Shown piece after piece: positions 35,870 through 43,928 of a DNA stretch of 56,050 nt (its first letter is position 1; the number at the start of each line of letters is the position of its first letter). Source of the stretch: Maribacter sp. (GTDB taxonomy: Bacteria > Bacteroidota > Bacteroidia > Flavobacteriales > Flavobacteriaceae); assembly GCA_024228355.1 (NCBI GenBank), contig JAAETN010000333.1:1-56050 (forward strand). Direction: 5' to 3'. A program made the position numbers and the translations under genes. The notes below the pieces were generated by a model that worked only from the letters and a program-made list of their open reading frames with translations, was not told the DNA's origin and did not search any database.

Positions 35870-37234
35870 ATGGATATTTTACAAAATCAACGCCGTTTTT
35901 TTGCCACCCAGCAAACAAAAGATGTATCATTTAGAAAAAAAGCCTTAAAGCGTCTACAGAAGGAAATTATAGTCAAGGAAGATGCAATTTGTGATGCAAT
36001 TTATGCTGATTTTAAAAAACCCAAGTTTGAGACACTAGCGACTGAAACTCAATTTGTGCTCGCTGAGTTAAAACTAGTTCTTAAAAATATCAGTGTTTGG
36101 GCACGCCCACAAAAAAAGTCCGCCACATTAATGAACTGGCCTTCATCCGACTGGATCTATAATGAGCCATATGGGACCGTTTTAATCATTGCGCCGTGGA
36201 ATTATCCTTTTCAGTTGGCCCTAGCCCCATTGATAGGCGCCATAGCAGCTGGGAATACTGTTGTTGTAAAACCCTCAGAGGCAACCCCTAATACATCCAA
36301 AATAATTTCCGAAATTATAAGTGTGGTTTTCACTGAAGAACATGCGACGGTTGTTGAAGGTGGTGTCGAGGTCTCACAAAATCTTTTGGCACAAAAATGG
36401 GATTATATCTTTTTTACGGGTAGCACCCGTGTTGGCCAGATTGTTTATGAAAGCGCTGCAAAACATTTGACCCCAGTTACTTTGGAACTTGGAGGTAAAA
36501 ACCCTTGTATTGTAGATGAAACTGCATCGGTTTCATTGGCTGCAAAGCGCATTGTATGGGGCAAATTCATAAATGCAGGACAAACATGCATCGCCTCTGA
36601 TTACATACTTGTTCATAAAAGCATAAAAGAAAAGTTGATTCATGCCTTAAAGCATAACATAACAAAATCCTATGGTGAAAATATTGAATCATCGCCCGAT
36701 TTTTCCCGTACAGTGAATCAAAAACATTATAACAGTTTGAAGGCTATGCTTGAAGGGCAAGAAATCATTTTTGGTGGAAATACGAATGATGATGACAACT
36801 ATGTATCTCCTACTCTGGTCAACGAACCGAAATTGGATAGTAAGCTAATGCAAGGGGAAATATTTGGTCCTATTCTACCAATCATTGGGTACGAAACCGA
36901 AGATGATATTCATAAACATATTATGAACTACGGAAAACCCTTGGCCACCTATGTTTTTTCCAACAATAAAAAATTCCAGAAAAGAATCATCAACAATTAC
37001 AGTTTTGGAGGTGGTGCCATTAACGACACTGTAATTCAGATTACCAATAAAAAGCTTCCTTTTGGCGGGGTTGGTGCCAGCGGCATCGGGGCCTATCATG
37101 GGAAAACATCTTTTGATGTTTTTTCGCATCAGAAAGCCATAATAAAAAAGTCGAATTGGATGGATGCCCCATTGCGTTACCCTCCGTATAATTTGCCAAT
37201 GAAGTTGGTTAAGAAGGTAAAACACCTATTTTAG
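35870..37234 (+). CDS. NAD(P)-dependent aldehyde dehydrogenase
   Basis: 454 residues, the length of the short class 3-like ALDHs. The nucleotide-binding IIAPWNYPFQLALAPL, FFTGSTRVGQ, catalytic Glu206 in LELGGKNP and nucleophile Cys240 in GQTCIASDY are intact, followed by the C-terminal PFGGVGASGIGAYHGKTSF. The C-terminal basic/hydrophobic tail (KLVKKVKHLF) may touch the membrane, as in fatty-aldehyde dehydrogenases. Aldehyde substrate not known. The nitroreductase gene follows after 4 bp. Confidence 0.94.
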   Translation: MDILQNQRRFFATQQTKDVSFRKKALKRLQKEIIVKEDAICDAIYADFKKPKFETLATETQFVLAELKLVLKNISVWARPQKKSATLMNWPSSDWIYNEPYGTVLIIAPWNYPFQLALAPLIGAIAAGNTVVVKPSEATPNTSKIISEIISVVFTEEHATVVEGGVEVSQNLLAQKWDYIFFTGSTRVGQIVYESAAKHLTPVTLELGGKNPCIVDETASVSLAAKRIVWGKFINAGQTCIASDYILVHKSIKEKLIHALKHNITKSYGENIESSPDFSRTVNQKHYNSLKAMLEGQEIIFGGNTNDDDNYVSPTLVNEPKLDSKLMQGEIFGPILPIIGYETEDDIHKHIMNYGKPLATYVFSNNKKFQKRIINNYSFGGGAINDTVIQITNKKLPFGGVGASGIGAYHGKTSFDVFSHQKAIIKKSNWMDAPLRYPPYNLPMKLVKKVKHLF

Positions 37235-37238
37235 CCAA

Positions 37239-37967
37239 ATGGAAAAAACCGTTACCGAAGCAATTCAATACAGAAGATCAGTACGCGTTTATAAAGATGA
37301 TGTCGCATTGGACGATGAAAAGATTCGTCAGTGTGTGTTAAATGCCTCTCTTGCTCCTAACAGCAGCAATTTACAGTTATGGGAATTTTACCATATTACC
37401 AACGATGTGAAACTTGTAGAACTATCTAAAGCTTGTTTTGACCAGCCAGCTTCGAAAACTGCCAAGCAATTGGTGGTGGTGGTAACAAGAAAAGATCTCT
37501 GGAAGAAACGGGCGAAGGCCAATTTGGATTTTATACAGGATAGTTTTGCCAACAAAACATTAGACCAATATACCCAACGGGATAAGTTTGCACTCAACTA
37601 CTATAAGAAGTTGATTCCTACACTATACACCGACTTTTTGGGACTATTCGGTGGCATAAAATATTGCTTCTTTCAAATTGTTGGTTTGTTTAGACCTATC
37701 TATCGACAAGTCCGTAATTCCGATATGCGAATTGTAGCCCATAAAAGTGCGGCGTTGGCGGCTCAAAATTTCATGATAAGTATGGCGGCAATAGGTTATG
37801 ATACTTGCCCTATGGAGGGCAGTGACACCCTTAGGATCAAAAAAGTCTTAGGACTACCACGAGGAGCAGAAATAAATATGGTCATAGCCTGTGGTGTTCG
37901 CGATGAACAAGGTATTTATGGACCAAGGTTTAGAGTTCCTTTTGAAGAGGTCTACAGGAAAGTTTAA
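37239..37967 (+). CDS. nitroreductase family FMN oxidoreductase
   Basis: 242 residues. The opening AIQYRRSVRVYKDD with the FMN-binding RRSVR and the region LNASLAPNSSNLQLW fit the family, as does the late AAIGYDTCPMEG. A middle insertion (about residues 100-145, LIPTLYTDFLGLFGGIKYCFF) is hydrophobic and makes it longer than the usual 200 residues. It reduces nitro compounds, quinones or enones with NAD(P)H. Probably co-transcribed with the aldehyde dehydrogenase. Its stop overlaps the convergent pxpC stop by 4 bp. Confidence 0.88.
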   Translation: MEKTVTEAIQYRRSVRVYKDDVALDDEKIRQCVLNASLAPNSSNLQLWEFYHITNDVKLVELSKACFDQPASKTAKQLVVVVTRKDLWKKRAKANLDFIQDSFANKTLDQYTQRDKFALNYYKKLIPTLYTDFLGLFGGIKYCFFQIVGLFRPIYRQVRNSDMRIVAHKSAALAAQNFMISMAAIGYDTCPMEGSDTLRIKKVLGLPRGAEINMVIACGVRDEQGIYGPRFRVPFEEVYRKV

Positions 37968-38803
37968 ATCAATTTAAAGGTAACCTTATCCCCAAATTTC
38001 TTCTGGGCTAGAATAGAAATGGCCTTATCCGATAACTGGAGAATTCTTGGATACCCCCCAGTTGTTTGACCGTCTTTCATTAGAACAATCAATGTGCCAG
38101 AAGGGGTTATTTGTACAGTTCCTGGCAAGGTTGCAGAAGTTATCATTGATGTTTTATAACCTTTGATCTTTTCTTCAAACTGATACCCCATTCTATTATA
38201 TTCTTTTGCAACAGAAAACTCCTTAAAGAAGATATCTTCCAAATGATCATTATCCAATAGTCCGTATTCTGGCCCCTTGGAAACTTCAAGTCCAGTTTCC
38301 CCTAATTGCGGATCTATCTTAAGCTCTGATATTTTGGGATCAAACGAACTTACTTCCAAATACTCCAATTCATCCCCATCCTTTAAACTCCCCGAGGTAG
38401 TAATGGGAAAGTATTGGGATTGACTTCCCAAGATGTTATCGGATTTAAATCCATCCTTTAGGGCCAAATAACCCCTAAATCCTTCGGTTAACCTGCCGTA
38501 AGAAAGAATGTCCCCAGCACTGACTTTATATACTCTGTAATTGTATATGGGTTGATTGTTTAGCGTTGCGGACATCTCGGCTCCACCCAGAACAATAAAA
38601 GTATCCTGCTCAAATTGAAGTGTAGGGCCTGTCATTGTGATTTCCAGTACAGATGCATCGTCTTCATTTTCCAAGAGTCTATTTGCCTTGCGTACCGTAC
38701 TTACATCCATAACCCCAGAAACTGGCACCCCCTTATCGCGATACCCGAAACGCCCCTCATCTTGGAGCGTAGTGTAAAAACCGGATTTTAACACTTTAAG
38801 CAT
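37964..38803 (-). CDS. pxpC: 5-oxoprolinase subunit C
   Basis: 279 residues of the KipA/biotin-dependent carboxyltransferase-like family. The family opening SGFYTTLQDEGRFGYRDKGVPVSG is plain, as is the C-terminal QTTGGYPRILQLS. With PxpA and PxpB it cleaves 5-oxoproline to glutamate using ATP. It overlaps pxpB by 8 bp. It is the last gene of the operon and overlaps the convergent nitroreductase gene by 4 bp. Confidence 0.93.
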   Translation of the reverse strand: MLKVLKSGFYTTLQDEGRFGYRDKGVPVSGVMDVSTVRKANRLLENEDDASVLEITMTGPTLQFEQDTFIVLGGAEMSATLNNQPIYNYRVYKVSAGDILSYGRLTEGFRGYLALKDGFKSDNILGSQSQYFPITTSGSLKDGDELEYLEVSSFDPKISELKIDPQLGETGLEVSKGPEYGLLDNDHLEDIFFKEFSVAKEYNRMGYQFEEKIKGYKTSMITSATLPGTVQITPSGTLIVLMKDGQTTGGYPRILQLSDKAISILAQKKFGDKVTFKLI

Positions 38804-39533
38804 CCAATTTTATTTTTTCAAATTGATAAATTCCAACTTCACCCTCAATCTTATGTAATTTGTATTCTGCCCTTGAGATTGAATAGAATTGTATTTTATC
38901 TCCGACATTCACGAGACAAGGCTCATCTCTTTTGGCATCAAAAATTGGTACAGAACAATTACCAATAATATTCCAGCCTCCCGGAGATTCTTGCGGGTAA
39001 ATGCCTGTCTGTTTACCAGCTAGACCTACTGCACCCTTAGCTACCTTTGGCCTTGGTTCAGCCCTCCTGGAGGCCTCCAAAGATTCTGGCAAGCCTCCCA
39101 AATACATAAACCCAGGCAAAAATCCTATTCCGAAAACAGTATAAATATGGGATGTATGCAATTCAATGATTTTCTCAACGGATACTGCTAATTCTTTTGC
39201 TACTTTTTCCAAGTCAATTGCAAAATCCAAATCATAACAAACTGGAAGTTTCCATAAATATTTATCCTTTTGGTGAGCCCCCTCCCTTTTTGAATACCAG
39301 ATTGCCAATTGCTTTATAAATGGTTCGAAATTGATTCTTCTCTTTCTTTGGATCAGTGTTAGGGAATTATAAGCCGAAACAAGTTCCCATTCGTTGGAAT
39401 CGAGACATTCCATCTTTAGATGTGAACTGAATTGAAGTATATCCAATAAGATGTCCTCATCTACTTTATTGGGCCATTCCACTAAAATAGCATGTTCGCC
39501 AAAAGGTCGTATGGAGATGGGATAATTCGTCAT
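38796..39533 (-). CDS. pxpB: 5-oxoprolinase subunit B
   Basis: 245 residues of the KipI family. FGEHAILVEWP at the N-terminus, GFLPGFMYLGGLPE in the middle and the proline/glycine-rich PRPKVAKGAVGLAGKQTGIY then PQESPGGWNIIG are hallmarks. Forms the kinase part of 5-oxoprolinase with PxpC. It overlaps pxpA by 4 bp and pxpC by 8 bp, indicating translational coupling. Confidence 0.94.
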   Translation of the reverse strand: MTNYPISIRPFGEHAILVEWPNKVDEDILLDILQFSSHLKMECLDSNEWELVSAYNSLTLIQRKRRINFEPFIKQLAIWYSKREGAHQKDKYLWKLPVCYDLDFAIDLEKVAKELAVSVEKIIELHTSHIYTVFGIGFLPGFMYLGGLPESLEASRRAEPRPKVAKGAVGLAGKQTGIYPQESPGGWNIIGNCSVPIFDAKRDEPCLVNVGDKIQFYSISRAEYKLHKIEGEVGIYQFEKIKLDA

Positions 39534-40273
39534 TTTTGAATATAGATCCGTTTTTTGGGCAATTCTTGGGAAAGGTACATTAATATTTGCAATGCATTGG
39601 GTGTATCACCATGCAAGCAATACGTTTGAGCTTCTATAGGTGATTCTTTGCCATTGATTGTAACCACCTTATTTCTATACACCATATTTACCAAATGATC
39701 CAAGACCAACTGCGGTTCATTTAATACGGCATTGGGCAACTTCCGAGATACCAAACTCAAATCCTCATTATAGCTTCTATCAGCAAAAGCTTCGAACTTA
39801 ACTTTAAAACCCTGTTTTATCGCTTTTTGGGCAATCACGGAACTAGGAGGGCAATAAAGAATAATGGTCTCTCTATACGAAGCGATGGCTTTTAAGAATA
39901 TTTCAGCCAATGCTTCATTCTTTGCCAAATCATTGTACAAAGCACCATGCGGTTTAATGTGGTGCAGCGAAACCTGTTCATTGGCAATAATGTTTTCCAA
40001 TCTATGTATTTGAGTCTCTATACTACTCACCAGATCATCTGATTCAATATCCATAGAAGCTCTGCCAAAATTTTCCTTATCTGGATACGAAGGATGTGCG
40101 CCAATATGCACCTTGAATTGTTTGGCCAATTTCGCAACTTGGGTCATGGACTCCTCATCTCCTGCATGTCCACCACAGGCAATATTGCAAGAAGAAATTA
40201 AGGGCAGCAATTCCGTTTCATTGCCAACCCCCTCACCTACATCACAATTTATATCAATATAAATACCTTCCAT
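39530..40273 (-). CDS. pxpA: 5-oxoprolinase subunit A
   Basis: 247 residues of the LamB/YcsF family. The opening IDINCDVGEG, ISSCNIACGGHAGDEESM and the HIKPHGALYNDLA segment are diagnostic. It supplies the hydrolase part of the 5-oxoprolinase complex. The ATG directly follows the stop of the Nramp-like transporter gene. Same gene order transporter-pxpA-pxpB-pxpC as in the Bacillus ycsG/ycsF-kip region. Confidence 0.95.
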   Translation of the reverse strand: MEGIYIDINCDVGEGVGNETELLPLISSCNIACGGHAGDEESMTQVAKLAKQFKVHIGAHPSYPDKENFGRASMDIESDDLVSSIETQIHRLENIIANEQVSLHHIKPHGALYNDLAKNEALAEIFLKAIASYRETIILYCPPSSVIAQKAIKQGFKVKFEAFADRSYNEDLSLVSRKLPNAVLNEPQLVLDHLVNMVYRNKVVTINGKESPIEAQTYCLHGDTPNALQILMYLSQELPKKRIYIQK

Positions 40274-41467
40274 TTAAAAAAGACCTAAAACCTTAAAAAT
40301 GCTTTTCGCTCCGAGTACCACCGCTAACACAATAATCACAAGTCCTAAAATATTTTGCATTTTAGTGTTTCTATATTTGCCCATTATCGAAGACTTGTTG
40401 ACAATCCATAAAAGAAAGATAGCAATTACAGGAAGCAGTATTCCATTGGCTACTTGGGCAAATTTTATAATTTCAATAGGATTAATACCGAAGGAAAGAA
40501 AAAATATTCCCAATCCCAAGATAAGCATCCAAACAATCCTAAATTTATATTCTTTCATCCCGGCATTCCATCCAAAACAACTATTGGCCACATAAGCCGC
40601 CGCCAAAGGTGCGGTTATCGCAGAAGTAACTCCAGCAGCAAAAAGTCCAATGCCCATAAAGTATTTGGCAGTATCGCCATATAATGGTTCCAATCCCTTT
40701 GCAAGGTCCATAACATTGGTTACTTCCTTTCCAGGAATCGCAGCGGCGGCGATTACAATAGCCATTGAAACCATTCCGCCCAGCGCAATTGAAATTATTG
40801 TGTCCTTTCTTGCAGTTTGAAGATCCTGTTTATTCTTCCATTTCTCTTTTACCAATGATGCGTGGAGAAATAAGTTATAGGGTACAACCGTAGTGCCTAC
40901 CAAAGCTATGATCATTAATATACTTCCCTTAGGAACCGTTGGGACGAACATGCCTTTCAGAATTTCCAAAATATTGGGTTTAGTAATTACAGCGGTCAAA
41001 ATGAAAGAAAGGCTCATAACCAAGACTAATGTCACAAATACTTTTTCCAATGTTTTATAATTTCCAAAGAATAGAAGAATAAATGCCAGACCTCCAATAA
41101 CCAAAGGATAATAACTGGAATATTCAGTACCAAAGAGCGCATCCATTCCCAAGGTAGCACCACCGATATTACCTGCTTCGTATGCAGCATTCCCTATAAC
41201 TATAGCAGCCAGGACAATACCAATTAAGATAATTCGAATCCAAGGTGTTTTCAATTCATTTTTAATAGCATCTGCCAAACCATTTTGGGTGATTACACCT
41301 AATCTAGCAGACATTTCCTGCAATACTATTGTGGCAATAATCGATAATAGCATTGCCCATAATAAGGCATACCCATAGCCAACTCCGGCCAAGGTACAAG
41401 CAGTAACAGTGCCAGGGCCAATAAACGCAGCAGCTACCAGTACTCCCGGTCCAATTTTTTTAAACAT
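40274..41467 (-). CDS. Nramp-like transporter lacking metal motif
   Basis: 397 residues with about 11 membrane helices of the Nramp (LeuT-like) fold. The canonical metal site in helix 1, D-P-G-N, is G17-P-G-T20 here, and the helix 6 MPH motif is V195-P-Y197, with Asn198 kept. The ligands used for Mn or Fe are therefore missing. It is immediately upstream of pxpA, touching it, as YcsG is in Bacillus. The best reading is an uptake system for 5-oxoproline or a related acid, or an Nramp-related transporter of unknown substrate, rather than a metal pump. Fold confident, substrate inferred. Confidence 0.88.
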   Translation of the reverse strand: MFKKIGPGVLVAAAFIGPGTVTACTLAGVGYGYALLWAMLLSIIATIVLQEMSARLGVITQNGLADAIKNELKTPWIRIILIGIVLAAIVIGNAAYEAGNIGGATLGMDALFGTEYSSYYPLVIGGLAFILLFFGNYKTLEKVFVTLVLVMSLSFILTAVITKPNILEILKGMFVPTVPKGSILMIIALVGTTVVPYNLFLHASLVKEKWKNKQDLQTARKDTIISIALGGMVSMAIVIAAAAIPGKEVTNVMDLAKGLEPLYGDTAKYFMGIGLFAAGVTSAITAPLAAAYVANSCFGWNAGMKEYKFRIVWMLILGLGIFFLSFGINPIEIIKFAQVANGILLPVIAIFLLWIVNKSSIMGKYRNTKMQNILGLVIIVLAVVLGAKSIFKVLGLF

Positions 41468-41468
41468 A

Positions 41469-42587
41469 TTATTCGGTTTGACTTAATGCATACAAGGCAA
41501 AGGTTCCAAGCCAATGTGTACCTTCATAGTTGCCATCAACAATACTTGGTAGGGAATAGCTTATGTGTTCGTTTGCAATTTGTTTTAAATGGGAGTATTC
41601 GGGTAATGACTCAGCAATACCATACAGACACCAGGCACGACTGAAGTTAAGTCCATCAATATGTACCAATTTGCCATCGGTCCTATCAGATACTTTTCCG
41701 GTCTGCAGAGCGAACGATGGTTCAGTCAATTGTGGTAGGAATTCGCCAAACCAAGATCCAAATTCGTCAGGCGATAAAACCTTTCGAATTAAATTGGCTT
41801 CTTCAAGACAAGGGGATAAGAAATCAAATCCGCTGGGCTCCCAATTAAGTGGACAACCCTTGTCATTCAAATAAAAGCGGTCAACACTACCCACTATGAC
41901 CTCTTGCAAGTCTGTATGTTTCATAGTGCTGGCGTAATCCCAAGCCAATGACATCCCAAAAGCTGTATTACTGTGTTCTCCCACCCTAATAGGATAATTT
42001 AATTTAGGAAGAAAGTCAATATAACCTTGAATTACAATTTCAACCAATGGTTGCAGATTTGTACTAAGTTCTTTGGCCAAGGGATCGTCCCAAGTATTAA
42101 GTTCTTCTGCCAGTTTTAATAACCAGGCCCAACCATAAGTGCGTTCATAGGTCTTATTTCCTTTCATACTAAAATAAGCCACTTCAGTAGTGATGTTCTC
42201 CTTGGATATATTCTCACTTAGCTTTTTACGAATTAAAACAGCTTCATCCAAATTGGGAAATCGCTTTAGTAAAGCAACCAAGGACCAGTGCCCGTGAACT
42301 GAAGAGTGCCAATCAAAACAACCAAAAAATGCTGGGTGCAATGCCTTTGGGTTTTGAATATGGGTCGAATCATTCAAAGTTTGTCCCAGTTTATTGGGAT
42401 ATTCAACCTGCATACAGCCAAAAGGCAAACTTGCCAATCTGTTGGCTTCAGCAATATTCAATTCGGGTAAGGTAATCTCATTTCTCTCGGGAATTTGCGT
42501 TTGAGGTTCACTCTTACAACCATTTTGAAGCAAAATACAAACAAGCCCTATTAGGAATGCATACTTGTTACATCTCATATTCTTCAT
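41469..42587 (-). CDS. DUF2891 lipoprotein or exported protein
   Basis: 372 residues. The N-terminal hydrophobic stretch ends in LLQNGC, so it is a probable lipoprotein. The DUF2891 body begins LPELNIAEANRLASLPFGCM and contains ALHPAFFGCFDWHSSVHGHW, the family hallmark, and later GEHSNTAFGM and LNFSRAWCLYGIA. The alpha/alpha toroid-like helix pattern suggests a carbohydrate-active or similar enzyme, but the function is unknown. It is 1 bp upstream of the Nramp-like gene and so heads the pxp operon. Confidence 0.88.
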   Translation of the reverse strand: MKNMRCNKYAFLIGLVCILLQNGCKSEPQTQIPERNEITLPELNIAEANRLASLPFGCMQVEYPNKLGQTLNDSTHIQNPKALHPAFFGCFDWHSSVHGHWSLVALLKRFPNLDEAVLIRKKLSENISKENITTEVAYFSMKGNKTYERTYGWAWLLKLAEELNTWDDPLAKELSTNLQPLVEIVIQGYIDFLPKLNYPIRVGEHSNTAFGMSLAWDYASTMKHTDLQEVIVGSVDRFYLNDKGCPLNWEPSGFDFLSPCLEEANLIRKVLSPDEFGSWFGEFLPQLTEPSFALQTGKVSDRTDGKLVHIDGLNFSRAWCLYGIAESLPEYSHLKQIANEHISYSLPSIVDGNYEGTHWLGTFALYALSQTE

Positions 42588-42702
42588 TTAATTAATACAG
42601 GAACTAAAGTTAAAAATAATAGGGTAATCAAATAGGAATAATCCTATCTAAAAGAAGCATAATTAGAATTTCGTTTTTCACCACAGTTTTAACATTTTTT
42701 GA

Positions 42703-42737
42703 TGCAGTTCATCTAAAAATTTGCAGTTCGTCTAAAA
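42703..42737 (+). promoter_or_regulatory. tandem direct repeat, candidate LytTR site
   Basis: TGCAGTTCATCTAAAA (42703-42718) and TGCAGTTCGTCTAAAA (42722-42737) differ at one base and repeat at 19 bp. GCAGTTCRT resembles the LytTR half-site pattern (GTT with flanking constraints). It lies 84 bp before the plus-strand gene at 42822 and about 115 bp before the divergent DUF2891 gene. The 234-bp gap 42588-42821 contains nothing else notable. Confidence 0.5.
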
Positions 42738-42821
42738 GTGGGGTGTCATACATCGATGTTATATAATAATAAAAAAAGTATAGGGTTATAATAGTCCCAA
42801 ATCAAAATCAAAACCTATTAC

Positions 42822-43265
42822 ATGACATGTTTAGAATGTAACAAAACTCTCGATTATCTAAGACACAAAAATTCAATGGACCTGTTAGGTGTTGAACTAT
42901 GTGAACAACACCAGACCCGAATGGTGAAGCTGATCAGGACGAATGAAACACCAGTTGAAGCAGTACAATTGTATTACGGATTAAAAGAAGCGGGTGTAAA
43001 AGGAATGCTGGAATGGTGGGATGGAAAGAAATCTGTTGATATCGCCATCTCGCGAGTTAAACTGAATATTGAGATTGATGCAGAATATCATATGCTTACC
43101 CATGAACAGGCAATCAATGATTTAGAGAGGACAATGCATTCGTTTAAGAATGGATTTACCACCATTCGCATACCCCATGTATTGATCAAAAATTATTTAA
43201 AGGAGACAGTAAACAATATTCTGGGAATAATGGAAGGATTAAAAGCCAATATTAAGGTGATTTAA
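42822..43265 (+). CDS. zinc-finger plus PD-(D/E)xK nuclease-like protein
   Basis: 147 residues, not a family I can name. The N-terminus has a CxxC...CxxH zinc-binding pattern (Cys3, Cys6, Cys27, His30). Residues 65-125 align by eye with the DUF559 domain in recG: D73-x10-E84-I-D86 followed by AEYH, then a helix and an IR-I strand (D488-x10-E499-V-D501-GAYH in recG). So it is probably a Vsr/DUF559-fold nuclease, or a nuclease-like protein. No repeat arms flank it. The membrane protein gene follows after 38 bp. Confidence 0.65.
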   Translation: MTCLECNKTLDYLRHKNSMDLLGVELCEQHQTRMVKLIRTNETPVEAVQLYYGLKEAGVKGMLEWWDGKKSVDIAISRVKLNIEIDAEYHMLTHEQAINDLERTMHSFKNGFTTIRIPHVLIKNYLKETVNNILGIMEGLKANIKVI

Positions 43266-43303
43266 ACGTTAAAGCACTTTAAACGAGTAATAAACATTAT
43301 GCT

Positions 43304-43867
43304 ATGAGCACTTATAAAAAGATCTTGACAATGCCATTAAGGCTTGCAATAGTCGTTTTATTAATTGGCATGCTGATGAAAGTCCTGGAGTGGCCAATGG
43401 CCACACAGATAATGTTCGTATCATTTGCCGTTATTGGTTTGCTCTATGTTTTTCGTTTTTTCAAGAAAACATCGAGACATTTTGTTGACTATGTAAAAAT
43501 GGTACTTGTCTTTTTCTGGACAACCAATGGAATTTTCAGAATCATGGATTTTCCTTATACTATATTATTCCAGGTAATCATCGCAATATCTTTCGTTTTA
43601 TGGTTTATTCTGGAAGGAACTGCCTACTTTCTTGACGAAGACCGAAGAGCAAGAAATAGTACAAAGCAATTAATTTGGAATTTTGCCATGGTTGCTGGTA
43701 CTTTAGCCATTATAGTAGGTAGTATACTAAAGATATTGAATTGGGAATTTGGGTTGCCCCTACTCATTTGCGGAATTGTAATTCTAGCAGCTTATATATT
43801 AAAAGACGTCTTCGTCGCAGATAAAATCGCTAATGAAGATCGAAATAATGAGGAATTTCAATTGTAA
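43304..43867 (+). CDS. multi-pass membrane protein, GldL-like
   Basis: 187 residues with about six hydrophobic helices (for example LAIVVLLIGMLMKVLEWP, IMFVSFAVIGLLYVF and LIWNFAMVAGTLAIIVGSIL). Two similar halves each carry a G-x-(I/L)-(L/M)-K-(V/I)-L-(E/N)-W motif (residues about 22-30 and 139-147), as seen in the membrane part of GldL-type proteins. Charged C-terminal tail. Function unknown. It may be co-transcribed with the nuclease-like gene 38 bp upstream. Confidence 0.7.
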   Translation: MSTYKKILTMPLRLAIVVLLIGMLMKVLEWPMATQIMFVSFAVIGLLYVFRFFKKTSRHFVDYVKMVLVFFWTTNGIFRIMDFPYTILFQVIIAISFVLWFILEGTAYFLDEDRRARNSTKQLIWNFAMVAGTLAIIVGSILKILNWEFGLPLLICGIVILAAYILKDVFVADKIANEDRNNEEFQL

Positions 43868-43928
43868 TTTGCTTTTTTAGCATCTCTCTATCATCGGTTT
43901 TCGTACCTTATTTCTCTAAGAAGAAGAT

